A stretch of DNA of 64,000 nucleotides. Source: Lumnitzera littorea. Lineage: Eukaryota; Streptophyta; Magnoliopsida; Myrtales; Combretaceae. Positions 22,870 through 35,705 of this stretch are shown here, one piece after another (positions within the stretch are counted from its first letter, which is position 1; each line of letters begins with the position of its first letter). Made by a program: the position numbers and the translations under genes. The stretch covers positions 89,905,049 through 89,969,048 of the forward strand of contig JAMXBB010000009.1 in NCBI GenBank assembly GCA_024138015.1, given 5' to 3'. A model generated the notes under the pieces. The model made no database searches. It was given only the letters and a program-made list of their open reading frames with translations, and was not told the DNA's origin.

Positions 22870-25550
22870 TGTAGACACCTAATTTTTGCCCTTCCATAGT
22901 CTTAATCTTTATTTTTACAAAAAGGGTCTTAATTCAAAAAGATAAAAAATAATAAAAATTAACAAATAATGAAAATACAAAAAAAAAAAATAATAAATAA
23001 GAAAAGGAAAAATTATAAAAATTTCGTAGATTTTTAAGAAGTAATTTATATTAGGAATAATTAGTTTTATTGTTAGTTTTAGTTTTAGTTTTAGTTTAGT
23101 TAAAAATTTTTAGTTTAGGGATTCAGATAGTTTAAATATAATTTAATTGTAATGAATGTCAAGGCACAAGTCAACTGCTTAACGGATAAGTAGCGGAGTA
23201 TTTGGGATGGATTTAGTTTGAGATCTTGGGTTCGAGTCTCAGCAAGCACTTATGTCTTTATTTTTCTAACTTTGCAGAAGCGAGACGAAAATCAGTTTCA
23301 CATCTAATTAAATCATATGAGTTTAGCTAAATCAGATTTAAATAAAATTTGAATCTAATTTTAATCAGATACAATAGATATGATAGGATTTGATTTGGAC
23401 TTTATAAAAGAAAAAAACAACATAAACCCAGCAGCCCCTGCAGAAACTAGTAACACGCTACAGACACTAGCATCCAACACCATACTTCACTGTTGCACAT
23501 ACTGCTCCCTTGCTGAACTCCACTGTCGTCGCAATTACACCATCCTCATAAACTACACTGCAGCACAATTGCATACCAACAGCACTGTCCACACACATCG
23601 ATCTGCACAACACCAACATCAGACAACTCACAGCCGATCACCAGCCAACATCAGTAGCGCCACCCCCTATCATCTTCACCGCGTAACACATACCAATCCA
23701 CTGTCACCCACCATAGTAACCAAATCACATACCCGAACGCCACAGCTCTCGACCACTCACCGTACCCGTATACTACTGCACACAACCCGTTCCTCTCTTC
23801 CTTTCACGTAACCTACATCCTTAACCGAACAAGTTCTAGGCACACTTTACACCTAACCCCGACCCCTCATGCCTAGCATTTAACTGCATACCAATATCAG
23901 ACCCACAACCATTCACGCACTAAACCAGACCCACTCGACCCCCTACAGCCAGCAAACACCACACCAGATCCTCGTCAAAACCCAGAACTACTCAATCACT
24001 ACACAACAGTCCACACTGCAACACCTCAACACAGCGAACAGCATACGCCATCGCCAATGCATCCAGCAGTAGAACAAGCCATGCTTCACCAGCAAGCGTG
24101 CGACCACAATCCTTAGTGCTATACGCGAATCACGTCCGATCGGCCACACACATAGATTCCATGCCAATGCACCATCGCCGTACTCCATGATCGGTTTCTT
24201 ACCGCCACTCCTTGCAATAATCCGTCGTTGACAGCAGCCCCACTATCGAAGTCCAACTTGTTACTGCACACAAGAACAAATAGAGCGCTTGATTTAAGTT
24301 TCAACCACGTGTAACACAATCCTGATAGCATGCCAACTCCAACACGTCGCTGACCACCTTGCGCAGGACAACTCGCATACATCAGTACAAACGATCCACT
24401 TGCGACCTTACTGACTGAACAAGACACGTGCTGTAGTCCATCCATGTCGTTGACTACTCCATCCAAAAACAGCAACCGCTACTCCACCACTGTGACTTCG
24501 CACAAATCCATAACAACAAGCCCTGATGTCGATTTGTACATTCCACAGTTCGATACCGTCACTACTTTGTCTACGCCATTATCGTGTAAGAACAAGCCGA
24601 GTTCAGTTTTTCCAAATCTTAGTTTTCTTATTTTATTTCATTCTTTTATTTATTTATTTATTTATTATTATCATTATATTATTAGTTCCTTAGTTATTTG
24701 ATGTAGTATATGTGTATATGACTATATTAGTTTAGGTGACTTATTAGTATTAGTTTTTTATATATTAAGTAAGTTACGTAACGTTACTAATCTATGTAGG
24801 TAGATAATTGTTTAATAATAATAGAATATATATATGTATATTAGTCTAGGAATTTTTAAGATTAGGTATATTTTTAGGATTTTCTCACTTAGAAATTTAT
24901 TTTGGAAATAAAAAATAATAAAATCCCGTTTTAGAAAAATAGGGCTTTTAGAAAGTTTTCATAAAATAGAATAAAAGACTTAGTGGATTAGGACCCTTTT
25001 GGAGTTTGGAAAAACTGAATTGATAATAACATAAACTCGGTTGGTTTTTAAAAATTAAAATAAATCAACACATTAAAGATTTTTTTGAAAGAACTACGAT
25101 CATCTGATCCCAGTTAGCAGGTATGTAGACACCTTCGGGGCAATGATAAAATTTGTAAGAACTTTGGTTTTTCTTATTTTTTATTTTTTTCTTTAAAAAT
25201 ATTATAATTAGAAGAATAATCCTAATTTCGGTAAATAGATAGTGGTATCAATTAGGGTTTAACAGGTTAGCCCCCGAACTCGAAATACTCTGGTTTTTCA
25301 TTCAAATTGAAATCAAAGACCGGAAATCAAAGACCGGTAGTCAAATCGTAATAAATCCACCCGATTGGTTACGGTTTCTTTTCTTTTCCCGATTTCAGTC
25401 AAATGGCGACTCCAAAAATTATTTTCAATAAAAAACCGGAATTTCTCAGTTTCTTTAGTCGATGATTAATATTAAATGGGTTAGAGTTTAGTATTAATTA
25501 GAAAATGAGAATTCAATTTTAAATAGAAAACCGAAAAATCTGGCTTGACA
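22870..25550 (+). repeat. 3' LTR of the Ogre/Tat element
   Basis: About 2.68 kb, matching 9476-12105. It starts TGTAGACACC and ends TTGACA. It has a TATA box at 23403-23410 and the tRNA-like block at 23176-23239. It carries a 20-bp tandem duplication near 23447-23470 (TAACACGCTACAGACACTAG) that the 5' copy lacks, and a short duplication near 25317-25340. Confidence 0.93.
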
Positions 25551-25555
25551 CTGTA
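25551..25555 (+). repeat. Target-site duplication CTGTA, right copy
   Basis: Identical to 9471-9475. Copia pol resumes directly after it. Confidence 0.9.
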
Positions 25556-28380
25556 CAAGATATATACTTGAAAATTCTTTTCATAATTTATAAGTGTGTT
25601 TCCGTTAGTTTAGATTGAAAATGTGTATAGATACACATACTAAACAATATGTCTGGTCTTAATGCAGTCAAATATAGTAATGAACCAATCAAACTTCTAT
25701 AAAACTTTTGATTAACTTTCTTATATACATCATTAAGATCTAACTTAGTAGAGGAAGCCATGGGTGTAGTTATACCTTTGATATTCTCTATTCCAAACTT
25801 CTTTAAGATCTACTTGATGTACTTCTCTTGATGCATAAAGATCTCATCACTTGTTTGCTTTTTTAGAGTCTAAGAAAGAAGTTCAACTCACCCATCAAAG
25901 ATGTTTCATACTCAACTTGCATAAGCTTATAATACTCCTTGCAAAATGCCTTATTAGTAGATCCGAAAATAATGTCATCAATATATATCTAAACTATTAA
26001 AATATTATTCATAATGTTTTAGAAATAAGGTTGTATCCACATTCCCTCTTTAGAATTCATTCTTAATTAGAAATTCACTTAGTTTTTCATACCAAGCTTT
26101 AGGAGCTTATTTCAATCCGTATAAGGTTTTTCTTAATTTATATACATAGTCCTCTTTAAATAGATCTTCAAATCTTAGAGGTTGTTCTACATACACCTAT
26201 TCTATTATATATCCATTTAAAAATACACTTTTAACATCCATTTGAAACAATTTAAATCCTTTATAATAAGCAAAAGCAAGTAAAAGTCTAATTGCCTTTA
26301 GTTTAGAAACTAGAGCATATCAAAGTTAATTTCTTCTTCTTCTGAGTAACCCTTAGCTACCAACCTTGCCATATTTCTAACAATTTTACTATGCTCATCG
26401 AACTTGTTTTTAAAATATCCACTTTGCTCCTATGGTTAAGTTATCTTTAGATCTAGGAACAAGTGTTCATACCTAATTTCTTTAAAATTAATTTAGCTCT
26501 TCTTGCATGGTATTTATCCAACTATTATCTAAATAAAGTTTCATCAAGAGTGTTAAGCTCAAACTCAGATAATAAAGCAAAATGGTTTTCAATATTTCTC
26601 AAACTAGCTCTAGTTTTAACTCTAATATTGATATTACATATTACTTGTTTAGATGGATGATAAGTTTTAAACCTAATTGTTCCATAAGGCTCAGATATCA
26701 CTTGATTAGGTTTTGTTCTAACCTTTGAATTTTCTTCTGCTTTTCCTTTTGATTGTGCTTATAATTTTGGTTTTGATGAACATTCAGCCTTAAGTTCTCC
26801 TGTCAAACTTTGCTATATGTTTTCATTCTTTCCTTTAGCTTTCTCATGTAAGTCGTCATCAAAATCATCTACTTTGATTTCATAAGCAAATTTAATATCT
26901 ATGGATTCCTTAACTATTTTACTAACATTATTAAACACATGGTATACTTTACTATTTAACAAGTATGCTAAGAATATGCCTTTATCTGCTCTTTCCTTAA
27001 ATTTATCAAGGTTTAGACCTATTTTGTTAATAAAACACATAGAGCTAAACACATGAAATATATTGTGGATTTTCTTCCTTTGTATAGCTCATATGATGCT
27101 TTCTTGGTGAACAATTTTATGTATACATGATTAACAATATAGTATGATATTAATACTACCTTAGCCCAAACATATTATGCTACACCACTTTTGTTTAATA
27201 ATGCCTGTGTTATTTCTTGGATTGTTCTATTCTTACGCTCTGCTACTCCATTTTATTGTGAGGTATAAGGAGTTGAAAAATTGTGAGTAATGTCGTTTTG
27301 ATCACAAAACTTTGCAAAATCATCGTTTTCAAACTCTTTTCTATAATCAATTTGTAAACTAATGATGAAAAAGCCTTTTTCATTTTAAACTTACTTTGAA
27401 AACTTTTTAAAAGTAGAAAAAACATTACTTTTATATCGTAAAAATAGAACCCAAGTATACCTAGAAAAGTCATCTACTATCAATAAACCATAGTTATTAC
27501 CACTTAAGCTCAATGTACGTGTAGGACCAAACAAATCAAGATGTAAAAGTTCTAAAAGCCTCTTGGTTAATATAACATGCCTAGATTTGTGTGAAACATC
27601 ACTAATTTTATTTTTAATGCTTGTGGCGCAACAAAAATCATCCTTTATACGCATCTCAAGCAAACCATAAATAAGATTATTCTTAGACAAGCTATCCAAA
27701 TGATGAAAGTTAACATAATCAAGATTCTTATGCAATAAGAATGCATTATTAGAAACACTTAGAAAACCACTTTCAGTTTTTACTTTAGATGGTTCAACAA
27801 GATATATGTTCTTTTTATGATATCCTTCAAACAATTTTGCACCATTTTTATCATAAACCTTTGCTTTATTTTGGTCAAATACCATTTTATAACCCTTATT
27901 ATACAACTGATTTATACTTAAAAAATTATGTTTTAAACCTTTAACCAAACATACATTTTCTATAGTATCAGGAGGATATTGATATTACCGATTGCGATGA
28001 TTTTTCTCTTACTATCATCTCTAAACTTCACATAGTCTCTTTCTTTCCACTTTAAACCTGTAAACAATGAAGCATCACCCATTATCCAGGTATTACGTCC
28101 CTTTCAACCTTGCTCTATGTTCCAGTGATCATCAACATAGGGTTAAGTCCTTTTTGAAACCCAAACTAGCTTAGGTTCACCAAAATTTAAGTTTGTATTA
28201 TGCAAAGATCTAACATGTTGTGTAATGAGCCAGTTCATTTTATAAAAGTAATATTTTTCAAATTAATCGAATCTATTGCAAAAGAAACATGCATAAGAAT
28301 TAAATGGTTTATACTTGTTGATTACTTAGTTCTTTAGATTTTGGCTTTGGTAGCCACTAAATTTGCCTCTGATATATCCT
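25556..28380 (-). pseudogene. Copia pol: protease remnant, integrase, RT
   Basis: Read leftward on the minus strand. A protease remnant lies near 28050-28110 (WIMGDASLF), with the Asp-Ser-Gly active-site stretch missing. The gag-pre-integrase segment (LKHNFLSINQLYNKGYKM, 27948 leftward) is followed by the integrase core (LLHLDLFGPTRTLSLSGNNY, IVDDFSRYTWVLFL). RT follows, with the catalytic YIDD of YIDDIIFGSTN near 25977-25990. The reading ends at RPDILFSMC...KRIFKYILY, exactly where the Ogre/Tat element has landed. It has many stops and is non-functional. Confidence 0.88.
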
Positions 28381-30052
28381 CTAACTAGATACTTGTTATA
28401 TCTTTTATTATACTGATTTCCTTACATACTAGATTTAGCCTTAATATGCACATTATTATTTTTAACTAGTTTCATACTAACTATTTCCTTACTTTTGACA
28501 AATACAGTTTGATTATTGAATTTAGAAGATTCACCATGTTCATATCTAAGTCCATTTTGAGAGTTATCTAGCCTTTGTGAAGACAACAATAACTGTAATT
28601 TCTTGGCACTATCATTAGATTTGTTAAAGGTTGTATCTATTATGCAAGACAAGTCATTAGTTCTAACTTTCAATTCCTTAATTTCCTCTTCTAACATCGA
28701 ATTCTCTTTTTCTAAATTATCTTGAGTTGTCCTTAGATTCTCATTATCTATTTGCAAAACTTTAGTATCATTTTTTAAAATATCATTTTCATCAACCAAC
28801 TGTGAGTTTGTTTGCAATAAGGCATCTTTTTACTTCTTAAAGCTTTAATTTTATCATCTTGTTTATTCAACTTCAAATTAGCTCATTCAAGTGCCTTTAA
28901 AAAACTCTTAATTTGCTTTCGTACAGATTCAAGCATAACATCATCATTAGAGTCAAAATTAACCTTAGAGATAGCTATAAGACATAAGTTGGCTTCTTCT
29001 TTTATCTTTGAATTTGTTTCTGAATCTACTAACGAATTCATCCAAGTCACTCCAAGTGGCTAGTAATGCCATTAGTTTCTTCTTGTACTTTTCCAATTTC
29101 TTCAATAATAATGAACATTCATACTTGATGTGTGCAGGTTTATTGCACTTGTTACACACCAATTCCTTCTTCTCCTGTTTCTCCTTCTTCTCTTTCTTTT
29201 CCTTTCTCTTTTCTTTGTAATTTTTCCCAGCATCATACTTAAAACAATTAATGAAAGAATGTTTATTGAAAAGCTTTTTCTTACCCTTTTTTTTTTTAGA
29301 ATCATATTAAGTCTTTTAACCAGTAGGGTGATGTCCTCATCATCATCTATCTTTAAAGCTGATTTTGATTCCATCTTTAAATTAACTTCTTGAGCTTTAA
29401 ATGTGATTATCTTCTTACTACTCTCAGGTTCATTTGTGTGCTTGATATGAGATTCATAAGCAATCAGGTTTTCCCTCAGTTGGCTCATAGTCACCTTTGT
29501 CGAGTCTTGAGCTTCTTCAATTACCATTTTCTTTACATCCCAAGACCTATGAAAAATCCTTAACATCTTTCGGACAAGATCAAAATCTTCAATCTTTGTA
29601 CCTAGCAAGGCTAATTCATTAGTAATTGCTGTAAAATGATTAAACATGTCATGTATATTTTCACCTAATTGGAACTTAAATAGCTCATATTATTAAAGCA
29701 ATGAATTAATGCAAGTGTCCTTGATTGTTGTTGTTCCTTTACAAGTCTCACTCAATGTATCCTACCTGCAAGAAGAAATAAGATAATATTCAGATAGTGT
29801 TATTATCATTACTAATAAATGCTTTGCTTTATTATTCTTCTCAATATTCTTCCCGATCTACGTCTTTTCAGCATCCATAAGTGTTTACTCTCCATTAGTG
29901 GCAATTTAGATATCTCCATACTTAATGATTTTCGATGATCTAAAATCTGCTACCTTGACATAGGTTTTCGTCGTACATTTCTAGTTTGCAAAGTTAGTTC
30001 CATCAAAATAAGGAGCATGATTTGTGGCAACTAATATATTTTTTTCTGCCAT
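28381..30052 (-). pseudogene. Copia gag with coiled coil and zinc knuckle
   Basis: Starts at the ATG at 30050-30052 (MAEKNILVATNHAPYFDG), which is typical for SIRE-type gag. The central region is MFNHFTAITNELALLGTKIE (29647 leftward). A CX2CX4HX4C zinc knuckle, CNKCNKPAHIKYEC, lies near 29110-29155. A Glu/Asn/Leu-rich coiled coil follows at about 28500-28817 (LRTTQDNLEKENSMLEEEIK). A second, degenerate knuckle is near 28270-28300 (CFFCNRFD). Stops and frameshifts break it throughout. Confidence 0.85.
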
Positions 30053-30083
30053 GAATCTTTAAACTCTATATAATTAAGAACTA

Positions 30084-30095
30084 AGCTCTAATACA
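30084..30095 (-). other. Primer-binding site of the copia element
   Basis: The minus strand reads TTGTATTAGAGC, ten of twelve bases of the usual initiator-Met primer site TGGTATCAGAGC. It lies two bases inside the 5' LTR. Both differences are transition- or decay-like changes. Confidence 0.7.
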
Positions 30096-30097
30096 AA

Positions 30098-31690
30098 TTA
30101 TAGGTCCCAAAAGTAACTAAGAGGGGGGTAAATTGGTTGCTTAAAAAGATTTAAACTTTTTGCAAATCAAGACCTAAACGTGTCTCCTTTGATTACTTTA
30201 GCGAGTATGGCATAAATAATATATATAAAGCAAATATATCAAAAAATAAGAAAGTAGGGGTGAGAAGATCAGGTTTAAGAATTATAGTGCTTCGGCTTTA
30301 TACTTACTGCACTCTTTTAACTTCACTATTGAGGACTTGGTATTCCACATCTGTGTCATTCCACTGTCTACTTTTCACTATCTCAAACAAGAGAAACAAA
30401 TACAAGTCTTCTACTTTGTCTCACTAAACTAGCCTTATCTATACATAGATCTACAAAACCTTAAGTCTCTCTTCTAATCTAAATCCTATCTCATGGGAAA
30501 TAAAGTTTACAGTGATAATGAGGACATAATATAATGATCTTCACTATAAAAGTATAAAATAAAATTAGAATTTTAAACTAAAGTAAATAGTGTTGTCTCT
30601 GATTTAGCTTCTAAAAGTATCTTTGAATTTTCTAGATTATGAATTTTGTAGTAAACAATTGCAGATTAGATGTCTTTCGAAATTTGAATTGTCAAGCTTT
30701 TATATCCCTCAAGTGCAACGTATCTTTGCTAAATTCTTGAATATATCTTTGACAAAACTTGAAGGATATTGAAGTATCTTGATCTAGTTGTTAGAAGATG
30801 TAATCCCTTGATTTGAGGAAGCTAAATTAGTCTTGTTGGTTAGTTCAATTCGAACATTGTACTACAACTAATATAAGAATAAAGTTTGCACTTTTGCTTG
30901 TGTACATACTCTGATTCATCCTTATAATTTATCAATAGGTCCTTCAAAAAATTAAATCCTTTAGAAATAAATATCTCCTAAAAATTAGGAGTAAATCTTT
31001 TATACTTGATAATCTTGAATTTGAACTTGAAACTTCGATTATTTTCCTATTGAAGTACTGCACGAATAGGCTTGTATCCAATCTGATTTACTTAACTAAA
31101 TCTTCTTGAAAAATATCAATCTATTAGCTCAATTTGAATTTAAAAATCTTGTTGCAATATCGATAAGATTTATCCCTTTCTTGGACTTGTTTCACATATC
31201 CAACTTGATTGCACTTTGAAAAAAATCTAATTTATTTCTCTATGAAATCCTCCACTTATCTTGACAAAAAACCATCAATTAATTCATGAAATCTCAGATA
31301 ACCAACTAATAAATCCGATCTATTAAAAATCTTTCAACTATCATAACATTCATGTCTAACTAAGCTTATCTTTAAAGTAGTTAAATTAAACCTCCTTAAT
31401 CGCCATGAATTTGATGCCCAACTTAGTGAAACGTATTGGATATATTACCTAAATATATCAAACAAGTGAAGTTAGGCTTTCAAACAATTAAAAACCCAAT
31501 AAACTTCATGAAACAAACTATTATATAACATTGTACTGTGTCTTTAAATTAGTCTTTGAATTTTCTTTTAATTTTCAAATTCAATTCTAAAATACATTCT
31601 TCTCTTTTGCTTAATAATCTGTACACTTAACATACTGATTAAGTATCTTTACTCTTTTTATTATCATTAAAATAATGATGAGAGAGCTCA
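30098..31690 (-). repeat. 5' LTR of the SIRE-type copia element
   Basis: Direct repeat of 1123-2714, 1.59 kb, lying upstream of gag on the minus strand. Its right end is set where alignment with the left copy stops (GAGAGCTCA). The next bases are an A-run with no clear target duplication. Confidence 0.87.
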
Positions 31691-32020
31691 ACAAAAAAAA
31701 AAAAATCAAAAGAAAATGTAGTAGTAGTTTTTAATTCTTGAAAAGGAAATCATTGTCCTTGTTGCATTTACATTTTGGCATTAATGGCCTTAGTTATGAC
31801 ATTATCTAGCTATCATGTACCTTCGCATTATGGTAGTATTGTATAGAATGACAAACATCCTAAGAAGTGAAAAAGAAAAAGAATATCATCAATCAAACAC
31901 TTTATATTGTTTTATTTTTTATACTTTAGCCGCCTTACTTTATTTTTCAATGGTATTTTTACTTTATATATTAACTAGTAATTGTTATTCAAACTCGAAT
32001 TCATGAAATAATCCCTTGAA
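31691..32020. other. Short AT-rich spacer between the copia element and the Mutator-like element
   Basis: Begins with an A-run, then low-complexity AT-rich sequence. No gene or transposon signature is seen. Confidence 0.45.
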
Positions 32021-32182
32021 GGACAACTCCAACAGAGTTTTATACAAATATGGGGTCTTTTCCTAAAAATAATATAAACAAAAACCCCATGAGAAAATGA
32101 TTTTGAATTTGGTTTGTCTACGCCTTTACTTTTTGATAATTTTTACAATGAAGGTGCATGCATTACATGTGCCTTCAATGTA
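32021..32182 (+). repeat. Left terminal inverted repeat of the MULE
   Basis: Pairs with 35706-35857. Contains a small palindrome, TGAAGGTGCATG...CATGTGCCTTCA (32152-32178). Confidence 0.65.
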
Positions 32183-32796
32183 TCAAGAGTTAAAGAAATA
32201 CTAAGAACGTACATGCACTGCATGCGTCTTCAAATTACCATCTATATAAATCCCAATCCATATAGCCTAACCTCATTTTTACCGTACTAAAAATCTAAAA
32301 CTTCTAAAATGCAAAGGAAACAAGAGGAAACACAAGATTGAAATACCCATCAATTTTTTTATGCTAATGTACGTCTGAAACAAGTAATAATCCATAATTT
32401 ACATCCATAAATTTTTTTTTTAATAATAATCCACACTATATGCATAATGTATTATGTATACTAATTAGTCATGGATGTACCTTAAGCTGTCAAATTTATT
32501 GATATTTCATAAAAATTTCTTATATTTTGTCTATATTAAGGCATTTTTTGCAGTTCGATAAATAAGTTGTATAAATGTGGGTATGGAAAATTTTAGTGTA
32601 TATTGAAATTGTTATATATATATATATATTGGCGTTTGCAATGTATTGGGTAGAATTAATGAGTTGAAGTTAAGTAGTGCACTATGCAGTTTAACGAGAT
32701 GACATTATGCATTTTGTTAAGTTGTTGCTTTGTGTATTGATGAAGTGTTTTATTTCATTTGAATTTTCAATTCATGGTAGCATTACTAGGGTAGAA

Positions 32797-35349
32797 ATGG
32801 CAAATTACGTGAAAGTTATTGTATATGCAAATGGAAACATTGTGATTGGCAACTTGTGACCGAAGTATGATAAGGAGCCCGTTAAGAAGTTGAAAATTAG
32901 GAAGGATTCGAACTTCTCTTATTTTATTTGGAGAATTTACAAATGCGCCGAAGTTGACCCTAGTGGTATTAAAATCATGCACAGGCATCCCTTTTTCCAT
33001 AATGCTAGAGTTGCTTACAAGTTAATGGCTATTAAAAACGATGAGGATGTTGAGAATTTCATTAAGATGGTCAAATCTTTTAAGGAATGAAGTATTTAGG
33101 AAGAATACATAAGGTACAATGAGGAATCGAGTGCTTGGATCAAGCCTGAAATACATGAATCGAACAATTCAATCCTTCTAACACCCCATCTACAGTATAC
33201 AATGACTAGTGTGGAGTAAACAAATGTAGATATGTCAAATAAACACTACATGGATTTCACTTAGTATAAGCATGTCAATATCATAGAGGAGTAGCTTGAT
33301 GAAGTATTAAGTCCTATTATCGAACATGAAGAGTCTTATGATCTGTATATAGAGAGAATGTATATGGACATAAATGTCGATGATGAAGGTCAAGAGGAGG
33401 CAGTTGAGGATGATGATGAGAACAACGTTGGACTCGAAGATAATGATGGTGAAGGTTATGAGGATTTGGGAGAACCCCAGGTGAGACTAGATGTTGTTGG
33501 TAGTAATGTGTCAGTCTAGCTACCTCGTGAAGGCAGCCCAAGCAAGCCCTATCATCTCACTCGTATAGCAATGTCTAACAATTAGCTTGTAGACTTTCCA
33601 CAAATAAATGAACCGATAGATAGGCTTGTGAGAGGTCCTATTCCATTTTACATCAGCTAGTACGATGGTAGCAGATACATGACATTTGAGAGAGATGTTA
33701 ACGAAATGTGCAGCAACATTAGCAACTCTGATGAGTTGAGTGTCAGCATGCGTTTCAGCACCAAGAAGGATCTCATAGATGTGGTGAAGTTATTCTACAT
33801 AAGGAACTACTGTAATTTCCATGTCAAGATATCAAAACCGACTGTATATGCTGTCTACTGTAAAAAGAAAGAAAAGGGTTGTAAGTAGAGGTTATAGGCT
33901 TGTTTAAAAAAGATAGAGGGTCTTTTCAAAATCACAACTCTAGAGGGACCGCACACTTATGTGAACCTTACGATGAATCAGGACCACCCTCAAATTGAGA
34001 ACAACATCATGGTTAAGCTATTCATCAATAATGTATAGAATAATCCCAATGTGAAGATATCGAATCTTGTAACTAATGTGCAAAATATGTATGAATACAT
34101 AGTAAGGAATAGGAGGGTTTTTAAGGCTAAGAAGAAGGCAATTGAGATGGTATACGATAATTGGGAGAAGTCATATAATATAATGAGTTGCTGAGACTAT
34201 TAAATGTAATGAATGTAAGCAATCCGAGGACATAAGTGGATTAGGGCTAGAGTAATTCGTCGAAGTCAAGTGAGTCTCAATTTAAATGAGTTTTCTAGAC
34301 ATTCGAACCATATGTGGAAGCCTTTAAATACTATCGGCCTCTTGAATGTGTCGATAGTACTTTCTCATATGGCAAGTATGGACATAAGTTTTTAGTAGCA
34401 TGTAGCATGGATGGAGACAATTCAATAGTTCTATTGGCCTTTGCTCTAGTTGACATAAAATCAGAAAAAACTTGGGGGTAGTTCCTGCAGAAGCTTAAAG
34501 TCTACGTGGTTGGTTAAAAGGGGAAAACCTCATGTCTTATCTATGAAAGAGCATCAAGCATCGATTCTGCAGACAAGGAACTATCAGTAGGGTGGTAACC
34601 TCCTATGGCACGTTGCTAGTTACTTCAACACAGTACACAAAAACCAATTGTGCAACAAACTTATTTGGTTTGCTAATGTCTAGGCATAGGAAAGGAAATT
34701 CAAAAGTTTCATGGAGTGGTTGGGACGAGTCAAGAAGGATACTCCCGTATGGTTTGATAATGTGGATTTGGATAAGTGGATGCTTACATATGACGGATAT
34801 TACCGTTTTGGATACATGACATCGAGCATTGTCGAAAGTTATAACTCCATTTTGAAATTGACGTATGGATTACCCATCATTGCATTAATCAAGAAGATAT
34901 TTTACAACTACATTACCTATTAGGAGGAAAGCCATAAGGATACTAAAGAAGCAATAGAATCTGACAAGATCTTCACTGACTATGCTCAACGGATGTATGA
35001 AACGTAGAGAAAGTGAGTTAGTGCACATAAAGTCATATCATTCAACTATCAAAATGATCTTTTTGAGATTTTGATTGGCAATCGAATGACTAAGACAGGC
35101 TTAAAGGGAGGAGGAAGGACACATATGGTTGATATCAAGAGTTACACATGCACATATCAAAAGCGACGCTCTACCCACACGCAGTCCTCCACAGGTAAGG
35201 GCATCACTTAGTTGCAGTCGACCCCTCCGAACAACTTAGTCCCTTCTAGGGATCTAGATAATTCACCGCCTTAGGCTATACAGTCACAAGACATCCATAG
35301 GCATTCATTTCTGTCTAGTGCCATCAAGACCTTCACACGACGTAGGTAA
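32797..35349 (+). pseudogene. MuDR-type transposase pseudogene
   Basis: The N-terminal segment from the ATG at 32797 (MANYVKVIVYANGNIVIGN) has the plant MULE leader pattern and ends with AIKNDEDVENFIKM. An acidic linker (33290-33500) follows. The MuDR DNA-binding region is at 33740-33900 (LSVSMRFSTKKDLIDVVKLF, YAVYCKKKEKGC). The DDE-type transposase region runs 34300-34900 (CVDSTFSYGKYGHKFLVACS, then WFDNVDLDKWMLTYDGYYRF). The C-terminal end is near 35150 (THMVDIKSYTCTYQKR), where a zinc-binding SWIM-type motif would be expected but is incomplete. Many TAG and TAA stops and frame changes break it. Confidence 0.85.
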
Positions 35350-35705
35350 CAATAGATATGTTTTGTCATTTTTTTATACCATTGTTTTAACATTAAAACA
35401 CGACAATTTTTGTATATATACTTTTTATTCGAATCACAGTTTCACTTTCATTAAATGTCATAGTTTGTAGCATTCTTTTCTTGTTATGGCATTACAATTT
35501 TCAATTATTTTTTACTGTAATCGACTCATATGGTAAACAGATGATCATTCTGTACACTAAGTTTTGATGTTCCTACCATCTTTGTTAAGATGTCCCATCG
35601 ATTGTTATTTTATTCAATCAACTTCTATAGTAAACTTATCATTCGGTTTGTAATGTGATGATGATAGTAAATATTTCAATTTGGATGCAGATTAGTGGGT
35701 GGGGT

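Larger units (their letters stand above)
9476..25550 (+). mobile_element. Complete Ogre/Tat-lineage Ty3/gypsy retrotransposon
   Basis: A 16.1-kb element with direct LTRs (9476-12105 and 22870-25550), the perfect 5-bp duplication CTGTA, a tRNA-Arg primer site, an extra 5' ORF1, gag-protease, RT with two RNase H domains, integrase, a 3' minisatellite and a polypurine tract. The extra ORF1, the second RNase H, the tRNA-Arg primer site, the very large size and a candidate intron before RT together identify the Tat/Ogre branch of gypsy elements. All ORFs carry stops, so it is not autonomous now. Its LTRs differ by roughly 8 percent in a short hand-aligned stretch, all transitions. Confidence 0.95.
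1123..31690 (-). mobile_element. Ty1/copia retrotransposon, SIRE type, carrying two nested insertions
   Basis: The two ends carry matching direct repeats of about 1.59 kb. Between them, on the minus strand, are a tRNA-iMet-like primer site, gag with zinc knuckle, integrase, RT, RNase H, an extra ORF and a polypurine tract, in the copia order gag-PR-INT-RT-RH. Without the two inserts the element is about 11.4 kb. The long LTRs and the extra ORF after pol fit the SIRE/Maximus lineage. LTR termini are degraded (TA in place of CA/TG) and I find no convincing target duplication: the flanks are GTTAC on the left and an A-rich run on the right. LTR divergence looks higher than that of the nested Ogre/Tat element, which fits the nesting order. 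Confidence 0.88.

Noticed and set aside
29008..29393. Plus-strand Phe/Leu-rich frames
   Set aside because: Antisense shadow of the Lys/Glu-rich copia gag on the minus strand.
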